A DNA stretch of 64,000 nt. Origin: DATATV01 sp036268615 (GTDB lineage: Bacteria > Actinomycetota > Actinomycetes > Mycobacteriales > Pseudonocardiaceae). The notes beneath the pieces are model-generated. The model was not told the origin of the DNA and did no database searches. It was given only the letters and a program-made list of their open reading frames with translations. Below, in pieces: positions 15,457 to 27,730 of the stretch (position 1 is the stretch's first letter; each line of letters opens with the position of its first letter). The translations under genes were made by a program, and so were the position numbers. Where the stretch lies: NCBI GenBank assembly GCA_036268615.1, contig DATATV010000053.1, forward strand, positions 1-64,000. The letters run 5' to 3'.

Positions 15457-17820
15457 TCAGGCGGACTCGTTGCCGTGCCGGCGAACCGGCTCACGGCCGG
15501 GCGGCTGCTTCGGCTGTGTGCGCGCGGTGAGTTCGGGAATGCGCACGCTCGCCGACCGACCCACGCCGACGGTGACGAACTCGTCGTAGTGGCCGAGGTC
15601 GATCGGTTCGCCGGACAGCAGGGCGTAGCGCGCCTTGCCCTCGGTCACCTCGACGCTGAGCAGTCGCCCCTTGAAGAACAGCCGGAAGGCCAACCGGGAC
15701 ACCCCGGGCGGCAGTTTCGGCGCGAACCGCAGTGGCTTGCCCACCCGGTGCCGCATCCCGCCGAAGCCGGCCACCAGCGCCAGCCAGGACCCGGCGAGCG
15801 ACGCGATGTGCACGCCGTCCCTGGTGTTGTGCTGGAGGTCGTCCAGGTCCATCAGCGCGGCCTCACCGAGATAGTCCTTGGCGAGGTCCAGGTGGCCCAG
15901 TTCGGCCGCGAGCACCGCCTGCACGCACGCCGACAGCGACGAGTCGCGGACCGTCAGCGGCTCGTAGTAGTCGAAGTTGCGCGCCTTCTGCTCCGGGGTG
16001 AACTCGTCCGGGCACAGGTACATCGCCAGCACCAGGTCGGCCTGTTTGATCACCTGCTTGCGATACAGGTCGAAATAGGGGTACCGCAGCATCAGCGGGT
16101 AGTCCTCCGGCCGGGTGGACCCGAAGTCCCACCGCTGGTGCCCGGTGAACCCGTCGGCCTGCGGGTGCACGCCCCGCTTCTTGTCGTAGGGCACCACCAT
16201 GCCGTGCGCGGCCTCCCGCCAGGACGCGATCTCCCGGTCGTCGACGCCGAGTTCCCCGGCCCGGTCGACGAACGCGCTCGCCGCGTCGGCGGCGGAAAGC
16301 AGGTTCCGCCGGGCCATCAGGTTGGTGTAGACGTTGTTGTCCGCGATCGCCGAGTACTCGTCCGGCCCGGTCACCCCGTCGATCCGGAAACCGCCGTCCG
16401 GGTCGAGATGACCCAGCGACCGCCAGAACCGGGCGGTGTCGACCAGCAGTTCGAGTCCGGGGCCGCGGTGGAACTCGTGGTCGTCGGTGGCATCGACGTA
16501 GCGGACCACGGCGTCGGCGATGTCGGCGTTGAGGTGGAAGGCCGCGGTGCCGGCCGGCCAGTACGCCGAGCACTCCCCGCCGCTGATCGTGCGCCACGGG
16601 AAGGCCGCGCCCTTGAAGCCCAGTTCGGTGGCGCGTTCGGTGGCGTGCGGCAGGATGTTGTGCCGCCAGTGCAGCGCGTCGGCGACCGCGTCGGGCAGCG
16701 TGTAGGTGAGCACCGGCAGCGCGAAGATCTCGCTGTCCCAGAAGCTGTGCCCGTCATAACCGGGTCCGGTCAGGCCCTTGGCCGGGATCGCCCGCCGCTC
16801 GGCCCGTGCGCCGGCCTGGGCGACGTGGAACAGCCCGAAGCGAACCGCCTGCTGCACCTCGGGATCGCCGTCCAACTCTACGTCGGCGCGCTCCCAGAAG
16901 CCGTCCAGGAAGGTGCGCTGCTCGGTCATCAGGCCGTCCCAGCCGGTCTGGGAGGCCGCGGCGAGTGCCGCGTCCACCTGCGCCCGCAACCCGGCCGACG
17001 ACCGGGTCAGCGACCAGCCGTAGGCGACGAACTTGATCATGCGCAGCCGCTGCCCAGGTTGGAGCAGGGCGGACACGGTGGTGCGGCCGAGGTCGGCGGC
17101 GGTCTCGTTGCGGATGGACAGCTCGACCGGCGCGTCCAGCAGGTGGTCCATCGCGCACGCCAGCCCGAGCCCGCTGTGCTTCGTGCGGTGGACCAGGCCG
17201 ATCCGCGAGTCGCTGCCGCCGTGCTGCACCGCCGAGAGCGGCGAGTCCAGCGCGGTGGCCGAGCGCGGGTCGCCGACGCTCACCGGCAGCGGCTCGTTGG
17301 CCACCAGTTCGCACTGGAGCACCAGTCGGGTCGGCCCGTCCAGCGGCTCGACCTCATAGCAGATCGCGGCGACCGCCCGCTGGGTGAAGGAGACCAGTCG
17401 GGTGGACTTCACCCGGACCGCGCGACCGGTCGGCGCGGCCCACTCCGCCTGCCGGGTCAGCGTGCCGGCCCGGAAGTCCAGTTCCCGCTCGTGCGAGCGC
17501 AGTTCGCCGTAGCGGACGTCGAACGGCTCGTCGTCGACGAGCAGCCGGATCAGCTTGCCGTCGGTCACGTTGATCACGGTCTGGCCCGACTCGGGATAGC
17601 CGTAGCCCGCCTCGGCGTAGGGCAGCGGCACCGACTCGTACACGCCGTTGAGGTAGCTGCCGGGCAGGCCGTGCGGCTCCCCCTCGTCCAGGTTGCCCCG
17701 CCAGCCGATGTGCCCGTTGGCCAGCGCGAACACCGACTCGCTCTGCGCCAGCACGGACAGGTCCAGCCGCATCTCGCGCAGCCGCCAGGGCTCGACGGCG
17801 AAGCCGCCCTGGCTGATCAC
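15457..17820 (-). CDS. Glycoside hydrolase family 65 disaccharide phosphorylase
   Basis: 787 residues, the usual GH65 length. GH65 enzymes phosphorolyse maltose, trehalose, kojibiose or related disaccharides to beta-glucose 1-phosphate plus a sugar. The N-terminal beta-sandwich spans about 1-280, the (alpha/alpha)6 barrel about 320-680. The catalytic acid is Glu488 in VTGPDEYS, and the phosphate/substrate stretches YDGHSFWDSE and KQADLVLAMY are intact. The GTG start overlaps the stop of the upstream beta-phosphoglucomutase-like gene by 2 bases within GTGA, so the two are translationally coupled; that partner would convert beta-glucose 1-phosphate to glucose 6-phosphate. The disaccharide cannot be chosen from sequence alone. 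Confidence 0.9.
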   Translation of the reverse strand: MISQGGFAVEPWRLREMRLDLSVLAQSESVFALANGHIGWRGNLDEGEPHGLPGSYLNGVYESVPLPYAEAGYGYPESGQTVINVTDGKLIRLLVDDEPFDVRYGELRSHERELDFRAGTLTRQAEWAAPTGRAVRVKSTRLVSFTQRAVAAICYEVEPLDGPTRLVLQCELVANEPLPVSVGDPRSATALDSPLSAVQHGGSDSRIGLVHRTKHSGLGLACAMDHLLDAPVELSIRNETAADLGRTTVSALLQPGQRLRMIKFVAYGWSLTRSSAGLRAQVDAALAAASQTGWDGLMTEQRTFLDGFWERADVELDGDPEVQQAVRFGLFHVAQAGARAERRAIPAKGLTGPGYDGHSFWDSEIFALPVLTYTLPDAVADALHWRHNILPHATERATELGFKGAAFPWRTISGGECSAYWPAGTAAFHLNADIADAVVRYVDATDDHEFHRGPGLELLVDTARFWRSLGHLDPDGGFRIDGVTGPDEYSAIADNNVYTNLMARRNLLSAADAASAFVDRAGELGVDDREIASWREAAHGMVVPYDKKRGVHPQADGFTGHQRWDFGSTRPEDYPLMLRYPYFDLYRKQVIKQADLVLAMYLCPDEFTPEQKARNFDYYEPLTVRDSSLSACVQAVLAAELGHLDLAKDYLGEAALMDLDDLQHNTRDGVHIASLAGSWLALVAGFGGMRHRVGKPLRFAPKLPPGVSRLAFRLFFKGRLLSVEVTEGKARYALLSGEPIDLGHYDEFVTVGVGRSASVRIPELTARTQPKQPPGREPVRRHGNESA

Positions 17821-18578
17821 CGCTCCGCCAGCAGGTCGGCGAGGTCGGTGACCACGACATCGGCCCCGTGTTCGCGCAGCTCGTCGGCCTGGCCGACCCG
17901 GTCCACGCCGACCACGAAGCCGAACCTGCCGGCCCGGCCGGCCGCGACCCCGGCCAGCGCGTCCTCATAGACCACCGCGTGCTCGGGCGCGACACCGAGG
18001 GCCCGCGCGCCGGCCAAGAAGGTGTCCGGCGCGGGCTTGCCGGCCAGGTGCTGCTCCTCGGCGACGAGCCCGTCGATCCGGGCGTCCAGGTACCGCACGA
18101 GCCCGGTCACCTCGATCACGTCCTTGCAGTTCGCGCTGGAGGACACCACCGCGGTGGGCAGGCCGGCCGCGCGGACCGCCTCCAGGTAGCGCACCGATCC
18201 GGGATAGGCGTCCACGCCACCCTTCTTGATCATGTCCAGCACCAGCTTGTTCTTGCGATCGCCCAGGGTGTGCACGGTCTCCGCGTCCGGTGGGTCGTCC
18301 GGGCCGCCGTCGGGCAGCGTGATGCCGCGCGACTTCAGGAACGAGCGGGTGCCGTCGGCCCTGGGCAGGCCGTCGACGTACTCGTCGTACTCGCGAACCT
18401 TGTCGAACGGGACGAACTTCTCCCCGGTCCGCTCCGCCCGGGCCCGCAGGTACTCGTCGAACATCTGCTTCCACGCCTCGGCGTGCACCTTCGCCGTCTC
18501 GGTGAGCACCCCGTCGAGGTCGAACAGGCAGACCTGGATGCCCGCCGGCAACCCAAGAGGCGTCGCGTCCTGACTCAC
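17817..18578 (-). CDS. pgmB: Beta-phosphoglucomutase-like HAD family hydrolase
   Basis: 253 residues. HAD motif I is FDLDGVLTET with the extra Asp of phosphomutases, followed by a cap domain (about 35-115), motif II in VVSSSANC, the motif III lysine in AGKPAPDTF and motif IV in VVYEDALAGV. Beta-phosphoglucomutase interconverts beta-glucose 1-phosphate and glucose 6-phosphate, the logical next step after the GH65 phosphorylase encoded immediately downstream. GTG 18578 is preceded by GGGGAGGA, and longer upstream starts add only low-complexity sequence. Confidence 0.85.
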   Translation of the reverse strand: MSQDATPLGLPAGIQVCLFDLDGVLTETAKVHAEAWKQMFDEYLRARAERTGEKFVPFDKVREYDEYVDGLPRADGTRSFLKSRGITLPDGGPDDPPDAETVHTLGDRKNKLVLDMIKKGGVDAYPGSVRYLEAVRAAGLPTAVVSSSANCKDVIEVTGLVRYLDARIDGLVAEEQHLAGKPAPDTFLAGARALGVAPEHAVVYEDALAGVAAGRAGRFGFVVGVDRVGQADELREHGADVVVTDLADLLAER

Positions 18579-18783
18579 TCCCGTAGTCCTCCCCACGCTC
18601 CGCGGCCCGCGCGGGGAACGTCCGCCGCGGGCTCGGTCGACTGCCAGCATGCCCCACCGGCCGGGCCGGCGCAGCCAGGTCCCCCACAGTCGATGCATGG
18701 TCGGACCGAGCGCTGGGTACCCCGCCGACAGACGGGATTGCCGACCTGCGGGAGGGCCACGACGCACGATCGATCAACTGCCG

Positions 18784-18820
18784 AGTTGAGTGAATCAACT
18801 TGACTCATTCCATTTTCTGC
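18784..18820 (+). promoter_or_regulatory. Fur-type operator/promoter in front of the fur gene
   Basis: An AT-rich island starting with the inverted repeat AGTTGA-gtgaa-TCAACT (18784-18800) and running into TTGACTCATTCCATTTTCTG. TTGACT at 18800-18805 may also be the -35 hexamer. AT-rich sites containing TTGACTNATTCC occur in front of mycobacterial furA, so autoregulation is likely. Confidence 0.6.
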
Positions 18821-18838
18821 GGGAGCGTGGTCGAGGTC

Positions 18839-19303
18839 ATGGTTGTCGGACGTATCGACCCGGACGACACAGCCCAACAGGCGTTGCGCGCGGCCGGGTT
18901 GCGGGTGACCAACCCGCGTCGGGCTGTGCTGGCCTGGCTGGCCACGCATCCTCATTCCACAGTGGACAAAATCGGCGCCGCGGTTCGTCCGCAGCTGGGC
19001 TCGGTTTCCACCCAGGCGATCTACGACGTGCTCGGCGCGTGCGAGAAAGCCGGGCTGTTGCGCCGAATCGAGTTGGCCGGCCATCCCGCACGGTTCGAAC
19101 TGCGCGTCGGTGACAACCATCACCACCTGGTGTGCCGCCGGTGCGGTCGCACCGAGGACGTGGACTGCGTGGTCGGCGAGCGAGGGTGTCTCACCCCGGC
19201 CGATGACCACGGTTTCCGGATCGACGAGGCAGAAGTTGTGTTCTGGGGCCTGTGCACCGGATGCACAACCGCCGGACGTTCCCCGACGGACGTCCATCAG
19301 TGA
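18839..19303 (+). CDS. Fur family transcriptional regulator (FurA/CatR type)
   Basis: 154 residues. A winged helix occupies about residues 10-85 (LRVTNPRRAVLAWL, then STQAIYDVLGACEKAGLL), followed by the dimerisation domain with metal ligands NHHHLVCRRCG and a C-terminal CTGC pair. Fur proteins of this branch repress catalase-type genes and respond to peroxide or iron. The catalase gene starts 16 nt downstream, so the two form an operon and this protein is probably its regulator. The start is placed at ATG 18839; GTG 18827 is in frame but has its GGGAG too close. Confidence 0.88.
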   Translation: MVVGRIDPDDTAQQALRAAGLRVTNPRRAVLAWLATHPHSTVDKIGAAVRPQLGSVSTQAIYDVLGACEKAGLLRRIELAGHPARFELRVGDNHHHLVCRRCGRTEDVDCVVGERGCLTPADDHGFRIDEAEVVFWGLCTGCTTAGRSPTDVHQ

Positions 19304-19319
19304 CAAAGGAGGGACCGCA

Positions 19320-20843
19320 GTGACGCGAGCACAATTCGAACCGACCACCGACGATGCCGGAATTCCGGTCGAGAGCGACGAGCATTCGCTCACCGTCGGC
19401 ACCGACGGGCCGATCCTGTTGCAGGATCACTACCTCATCGAGCAGATGGCGCAGTTCAACCGGGAGCGCGTCCCCGAGCGGCAGCCGCACGCCAAGGGCA
19501 GCGGTGCGTTCGGTCGGTTCGAGGTGACCAACGATGTCAGTGCCTACACCAAGGCCGCGGTGTTCCAGCCGGGCGTCAAGACCGACCTGCTGATCCGGTT
19601 CTCCACCGTGGCCGGTGAGCGGGGCAGCCCCGACACCTGGCGCGACCCGCGTGGTTTCGCGGTCAAGTTCTACACGACCGAGGGCAACTACGACATGGTC
19701 GGCAACAACACCCCGGTGTTCTTCATTCGCGACCCGATGAAGTTCCAGCACTTCATCCGGTCGCAGAAACGCCGTGCCGACAACAACCTGCGCGACCACG
19801 ACATGCAGTGGGACTTCTGGACGCTGTCACCGGAATCCGCGCACCAGGTGACCTGGCTGATGGGTGACCGCGGCATTCCGCGCACCTGGCGGCACATGAA
19901 CGGGTACAGCTCGCACACCTACCTGTGGGTCAACGCGCAGGGCGAGAAGTTCTGGGTGAAATACCACTTCAAGACCGACCAGGGCGTGGAGTGCTTCACC
20001 CAGGACGAGGCCGACCAGATGGCCTCGGCCGACACCGACTACCACACCCGCGACCTGTACCAGGCGATCGAGCGTGGGGACCATCCCAGCTGGACGCTGA
20101 AGATGCAGATCATGCCGTTCGAGGACGCCAAGACCTACCGGTTCAACCCGTTCGACCTGACCAAGGTCTGGCCGCACAGCGACTACCCGCTCATCGAGGT
20201 CGGCCGGATGACCCTGGACCGCAACCCGACCGATCACCACACCGAGATCGAGCAGGCCGCGTTCGAGCCGAGCAACCTGGTGCCGGGCATCGGCCCCAGC
20301 CCGGACAAGATGTTGCTGGGCCGGCTGTTCTCCTATCCCGACGCGCACCGCTACCGGATCGGCGCGAACTACAAGCTGCTGCCGGTGAACGCGCCCAAGT
20401 CGCCGGTGCACAGCTACAGCAAGGACGGCGCGATGCGGTCGGCGAACGTGTCCGACCCGGTGTACGCGCCCAACTCCAAGGGCGGCCCGAAGGCGGACAC
20501 CGAGCACTACGGCGAACCGGCCGGCTGGTATGCCGACGGTGACATGGTGCGGACCGCCTACGTCCTGCGCGAGCAGGACGACGACTGGGGCCAGGCCGGC
20601 ACGATGGTCCGGGAGATCCTGGACGACGGCGCCCGGGGCCGGTTGGTGGACAACATCGTCGGCCACCTGCTCAACGAGGTGACCGAGCCGGTGCTGCAAC
20701 GTGCTTTCGAGTACTGGCGCAACGTGGACAAGGAACTCGGTGACAAGATCGAGTCCGGCGTCCGCGCCAAGCAGCACGAGAAGGACCCGAAGGCGGCCGA
20801 GCAGGCGAACCCCGCCCGGTCCAGCATGCAGAAGAAAGCCTGA
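19320..20843 (+). CDS. katA: Monofunctional heme catalase
   Basis: 507 residues, a small-subunit catalase that splits hydrogen peroxide to water and oxygen in the cytoplasm. The active site is intact: distal His57 in RQPHAKG, Asn129/130 in MVGNNTPVFF, and the heme-ligand Tyr339 in RLFSYPDAHRYRIG. GTG 19320 follows a strong AAGGAGG, and the start lies 16 nt after the fur stop. Co-transcription with the Fur-type regulator suggests peroxide-controlled expression. A strong hairpin terminates the operon at 20860-20896. Confidence 0.95.
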   Translation: MTRAQFEPTTDDAGIPVESDEHSLTVGTDGPILLQDHYLIEQMAQFNRERVPERQPHAKGSGAFGRFEVTNDVSAYTKAAVFQPGVKTDLLIRFSTVAGERGSPDTWRDPRGFAVKFYTTEGNYDMVGNNTPVFFIRDPMKFQHFIRSQKRRADNNLRDHDMQWDFWTLSPESAHQVTWLMGDRGIPRTWRHMNGYSSHTYLWVNAQGEKFWVKYHFKTDQGVECFTQDEADQMASADTDYHTRDLYQAIERGDHPSWTLKMQIMPFEDAKTYRFNPFDLTKVWPHSDYPLIEVGRMTLDRNPTDHHTEIEQAAFEPSNLVPGIGPSPDKMLLGRLFSYPDAHRYRIGANYKLLPVNAPKSPVHSYSKDGAMRSANVSDPVYAPNSKGGPKADTEHYGEPAGWYADGDMVRTAYVLREQDDDWGQAGTMVREILDDGARGRLVDNIVGHLLNEVTEPVLQRAFEYWRNVDKELGDKIESGVRAKQHEKDPKAAEQANPARSSMQKKA

Positions 20844-20859
20844 CCGGACAACAGCAACA

Positions 20860-20896
20860 GCGGCACGCCCCCGGATCTCGGCCGGGGGCGTGCCGC
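20860..20896. terminator. Bidirectional terminator between katA and metH
   Basis: Perfect 15-bp stem (20860-20874 with 20882-20896) and a 7-nt loop between two convergent genes. It is GC-rich with no T-tract on either side. Confidence 0.75.
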
Positions 20897-20913
20897 CGTT
20901 CGCGGTGCTGGGT

Positions 20914-24540
<3,627 letters not shown>

Positions 24541-24626
24541 GCGCCACCTCCAGTGAAGGAGGCGCCCTTGCGGTAGAGACCCAGGCCGAGCGTGGCGGAC
24601 CGGAATCCGTCGCAGCGCCTCTCGAC
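24541..24626 (-). promoter_or_regulatory. SAH riboswitch with Shine-Dalgarno-sequestering hairpin (metH leader)
   Basis: On the minus strand the leader carries the SAH-aptamer-like core AGGCGCTGCGACGG (24607-24620), CGCTCGG (24586-24592) and AAGGGCGCC further on. Helix P1 pairs 24615-24621 with 24559-24565 (GAGGCGC/GCGCCTC). The 3' strand of P1 overlaps CCTCC (24558-24562), which can instead pair with the metH Shine-Dalgarno GGAGG (24547-24551) across a 6-nt loop. Ligand-stabilised P1 would therefore free the Shine-Dalgarno. SAH riboswitches are known as genetic ON switches before metH and ahcY genes, which fits. Confidence 0.75.
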
Positions 24627-24742
24627 CTGGACACCGAGAATACCGGAGCGCCCCGACGCCCGGCACATTCCCCGCGGCCACGGCCACGGTGTGGGAAACC
24701 CTGGTCGAACCGCTGCGGGCAGCCGCCGCCGACGCGCGCGGA

Positions 24743-25594
24743 TCACCCGAGCGCCTCGATCACCGCGGAGAAGTCCGCCCATTCGATACCGCTGTCGATC
24801 ACCCGGCCGAGCAGCTGCTCGGTGGCCGGGCCGATGCGTACGCCGACGCCCGCCTCCTCGGCCAGGCCGATGGCCAGCCGAAGGTCCTTGCGGGCCAGCG
24901 CGGGCGTGAACCAGCCGGGATGGTCGGTCGACAGCAGCGCGTCCAGCCGGATCTTGGACCCCTCGCTGACCACGAAGCTCTCCGCGAACACCGAGCGCAG
25001 CAGGTCGTCGCTCAGGCCGTGCCCGCGCGCGGTCGCCAACGCCTCGCCGAGCGCGGCGACGCCGGTGATCAGCAGCAGGTTGGACACCAGTTTCATGGTG
25101 GCGCCGCTGCCGACCGGGCCGCAGTGGGTGTAGCCGGCACCGAGGTCGGCCCAGAGCGGGGCGAGCCGGGTGACGGTCTCCTCCGCGCCGCCGATCAGGA
25201 ACTTGCCCTTGCCGGCGGCGATCGCGGCGGGCGCGCCCATCACCGTCGAGTCGAGCACCCGGCCGGCCGGTCCGGCCTCGGCCAGCGCGCGGGCGGTGTC
25301 CGGGGAGACGGTGCTGGCGCAGGCGAGCACGGTGTCCGCGCCGAGGGCGGCGAGCGCTCCGTCCGGGCCGAGGCAGACCTGGGTGACGGCCTGGTCGTCG
25401 GCGAGCACGACCAGCACCACGTCGGCGCCGGGGACCGCGTCGGCGATACTCGTCGCCTCGGTGGCACCGGCGGCCACCAGCTCGGGCGCACGGCCCGGCG
25501 TGCGGTTCCACCCGGTGACCTGGTGGCCCTGGTGCAGCGCCCGATTTGCGAAGGCCTGCCCCATATTGCCCAGGCCCAGCACGGTGACTCGCAT
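24743..25594 (-). CDS. NAD(P)-dependent beta-hydroxyacid dehydrogenase / imine reductase-like protein
   Basis: 283 residues. A Rossmann domain with GLGNMGQAF at the N-terminus precedes a helical domain carrying the catalytic lysine in the GSGATMKLVSN motif. The family covers 3-hydroxyisobutyrate, glyoxylate and succinic-semialdehyde reductases and imine reductases; the substrate cannot be fixed here. The start ATG 25594 begins directly with the strand MRVTVLGLG. It follows metH's leader on the same strand but is separated from it, with no clear functional link. Confidence 0.85.
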   Translation of the reverse strand: MRVTVLGLGNMGQAFANRALHQGHQVTGWNRTPGRAPELVAAGATEATSIADAVPGADVVLVVLADDQAVTQVCLGPDGALAALGADTVLACASTVSPDTARALAEAGPAGRVLDSTVMGAPAAIAAGKGKFLIGGAEETVTRLAPLWADLGAGYTHCGPVGSGATMKLVSNLLLITGVAALGEALATARGHGLSDDLLRSVFAESFVVSEGSKIRLDALLSTDHPGWFTPALARKDLRLAIGLAEEAGVGVRIGPATEQLLGRVIDSGIEWADFSAVIEALG

Positions 25595-25684
25595 GGTGCC
25601 GACCATAGTGGCGGCTCTCGGCCCCGGCGACCGCCCCCGGCCCGATGTGCTGATCTTCACGATCTGTCGGAGCAGGAGAGAAGA

Positions 25685-26158
25685 GTGACCGTCATGACCG
25701 AAAACCGGCCGGATGCGCTGGCCCGGCTTGATGTCTTCATCGGCGACTGGTCGATGGCAGCTCGCTTTCCTGGCGATCCCGGCGCGGACGGCGGCCCGGT
25801 GGGTCGCAGCCGGTTCGAGTGGGCCCTGGGCGGCCAGTTTCTACTCCAGCACGTCGAGATTCCGATTCCCGAAGCTCCGGACAGCCTGGCGATCGTCGGC
25901 ACCGACCCGCGAACCGGCGACTACGCCCAGCACTACTACGACTCCCGGGGCGTGGCCCGCGTCTACGCGATGAGCTTCACCAACGGACTCTGGACGCTCA
26001 CCCGGGAGTCGGCCGACTTCTCGCCGCTGGACTTCGGGCAGCGGTTCACCGGCACGTTCAGCGCGGACCGGAACACCATCACCGGTGCCTGGGAGAAATG
26101 CCCCGACGGCGCCGAATGGGAGCACGACTTCGCCCTCACCTACCACCGGACCACCTGA
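25685..26158 (+). CDS. DUF1579-like conserved hypothetical protein
   Basis: 157 residues, predicted to be a beta-barrel fold. The family-like stretches are LDVFIGDWSM near the start, GGQFLLQHVEI, YAQHYYDSRGVARVY and FSADRNTITGAWEKCPDG. No catalytic residues can be named. GTG 25685 is 6 nt after GGAG; the internal ATG 25694 is 15 nt away and less likely. It is divergent from the dehydrogenase gene and convergent with the Mug-type glycosylase. Confidence 0.7.
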   Translation: MTVMTENRPDALARLDVFIGDWSMAARFPGDPGADGGPVGRSRFEWALGGQFLLQHVEIPIPEAPDSLAIVGTDPRTGDYAQHYYDSRGVARVYAMSFTNGLWTLTRESADFSPLDFGQRFTGTFSADRNTITGAWEKCPDGAEWEHDFALTYHRTT

Positions 26159-26167
26159 CCCGCACGA

Positions 26168-26692
26168 TCAGCCGGTGTCAGCGACCACCCGCAGTCGGGC
26201 GAACTCCGCCGACAGGGCCGGCAGCTGCCAGTGCGCGTTGAGGCCGCTCGGGTTGGGCAGCACCCACACCGGGCGGTCGGCGATCCGCTCGTCCTGCCGC
26301 CCGATCACGGCCTTCCGCCGGCCGAACGCGGTCCGGTAGGCGGAGATGCCGACCACGGCGAGCCAGCCGGGTCGGTAGCGGCCGACCAGTTCGGTCAGTC
26401 GCGCGCCACCGGCGGTCAGTTCCTCGGTGGACAGCTCGGCGGCCTGCGCCGACGCCCGCGCGACCAGGTTGGTGAGGCCGAGTCCGTAACGCGGCAGCTC
26501 GTCCTGTTCGGCCGGCCGCAGCAGCCGGGGCGTGAACCCGGACCCGTGCAGGGCCGGCCAGAACCGGTTGCCCGGCCGGGCGAAATGGTGCCCGGTGGCC
26601 GCGGACACCAGCCCGGGATTGATCCCGCAGAACAGGACACGCAGCCCCGGCGCGAGCACGTCCGGGATGGTCCGGTTCACCGCCCCCGCCAA
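26168..26692 (-). CDS. mug: Mismatch-specific uracil/thymine DNA glycosylase (Mug/TDG family)
   Basis: About 174 residues. The diagnostic motifs are present: LFCGINPG near the start (catalytic Asn of the Mug family) and VLPNPSGLNAHW near the end. The enzyme removes uracil or thymine from G:U and G:T mismatches. The start is uncertain. TTG 26692 is used; the frame extends up to GTG 26797, but that would overlap the upstream methyltransferase gene by more than 80 nt and adds low-complexity Arg/Gly/Pro residues. Translation probably depends on coupling to that upstream gene. Confidence 0.82.
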   Translation of the reverse strand: MAGAVNRTIPDVLAPGLRVLFCGINPGLVSAATGHHFARPGNRFWPALHGSGFTPRLLRPAEQDELPRYGLGLTNLVARASAQAAELSTEELTAGGARLTELVGRYRPGWLAVVGISAYRTAFGRRKAVIGRQDERIADRPVWVLPNPSGLNAHWQLPALSAEFARLRVVADTG

Positions 26693-26715
26693 CTGCGCCC
26701 GGGTGAACCCGCTGG

Positions 26716-27549
26716 TCAGTGGTCGATCCGGGCGACCACGGCAAGGATCTCGGCCTCGGTCGGGTCCTGGGTCTCCAGGTCGCCGTCCGGCCGCCACTCC
26801 GGCGTCCAGACGATGCCCGGTTCGAGGATGTCCAGCCCGTGCAGCAGCTCGCCCAGTCGCTCCCGGCTGCGCGGCACCACCGAGGTCTGGGTGCGCTTGT
26901 AGGCCGCGAGGCCGCTGCGGGTGCGCGCCCGCTTCTCCTCGCTGTGGCCGTCCTCGGTGTAGTGCGACATGGCCAGGTAGCTGCCCGAGGGCACCATCGA
27001 CAGGTACCGGCTGATGATCTCCTCCGGACCGTCGGTGTCCTGGATGAAGTGGAAGATGGCCACCATCAGCACTCCGACCGGACGGCTGAAGTCCAGCAGC
27101 CCGGCCACTTCCGGGCTGCCCAGCACGGCGTCCACGTCTCGCAGGTCGTGCCCGACGATGGCGGCACCCGGGTTGTCGGCGAGCAACTGGCGGGCGTAGG
27201 CGATGGCCACCGGCTCGTTGTCCACATAGACGACCCGCGCGTCGGGATTGGCGTGCTGGGCGATCTCGTGCACGTTGCCCACGGTCGGGATGCCCGAGCC
27301 GAGGTCGAGGAACTGGTCGATACCCTGGTCGACCATGAACTGCACGGCCCGGCGCAGGAACGACCGGTTCAGCCGGGCCGGTGCCGCGCTCACGCTGCCG
27401 GCGGCCATCGACTGCTCGGCGGTCTCCCGGTCGACGGCGAAGTTGTTCGCCCCACCGAGCAGGTAGTCGTAGATGCGCGCCGGATTCGGCGTCGACACGT
27501 CGACCTGTGGCGGCAACTCGCCCGACATCGAAGGCACATCGGCACTCAT
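26716..27549 (-). CDS. SAM-dependent methyltransferase, DUF574 (PF04672) family
   Basis: 277 residues of the actinobacterial DUF574 family. The family start NPARIYDYLLGGANNFAVDRE is evident, followed by a SAM-binding loop FLDLGSGIPT, VVYVDNEP and HDLRD. The methyl acceptor is unknown for nearly all members, which occur in many copies in actinomycete genomes. It appears to be transcribed together with the downstream Mug gene. The 181 nt upstream, before the LLM oxidoreductase stop, show nothing I recognise. Confidence 0.88.
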   Translation of the reverse strand: MSADVPSMSGELPPQVDVSTPNPARIYDYLLGGANNFAVDRETAEQSMAAGSVSAAPARLNRSFLRRAVQFMVDQGIDQFLDLGSGIPTVGNVHEIAQHANPDARVVYVDNEPVAIAYARQLLADNPGAAIVGHDLRDVDAVLGSPEVAGLLDFSRPVGVLMVAIFHFIQDTDGPEEIISRYLSMVPSGSYLAMSHYTEDGHSEEKRARTRSGLAAYKRTQTSVVPRSRERLGELLHGLDILEPGIVWTPEWRPDGDLETQDPTEAEILAVVARIDH

Positions 27550-27730
27550 CGTTGACCTCCAGGTGCTGGCGGGGCAGGGCGACAGGCTATCCCAGGTCCA
27601 CCGCCGTGATCGACATCCGGGGCGGCCCCGATCGGGCCGATCTCGGTCGGGTCAAGCCAAAATCCGCAGGCTCCGGTACAGGTCGTGGCCGCGTCGGCAC
27701 TGCTCGTGACGACGCGTCGCCGGACCGTGC

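Noticed and set aside
15475..17970. An 831-codon plus-strand open frame opposite the GH65 gene
   Set aside because: Antisense shadow; the GH65 protein on the minus strand has its catalytic motif and correct length.
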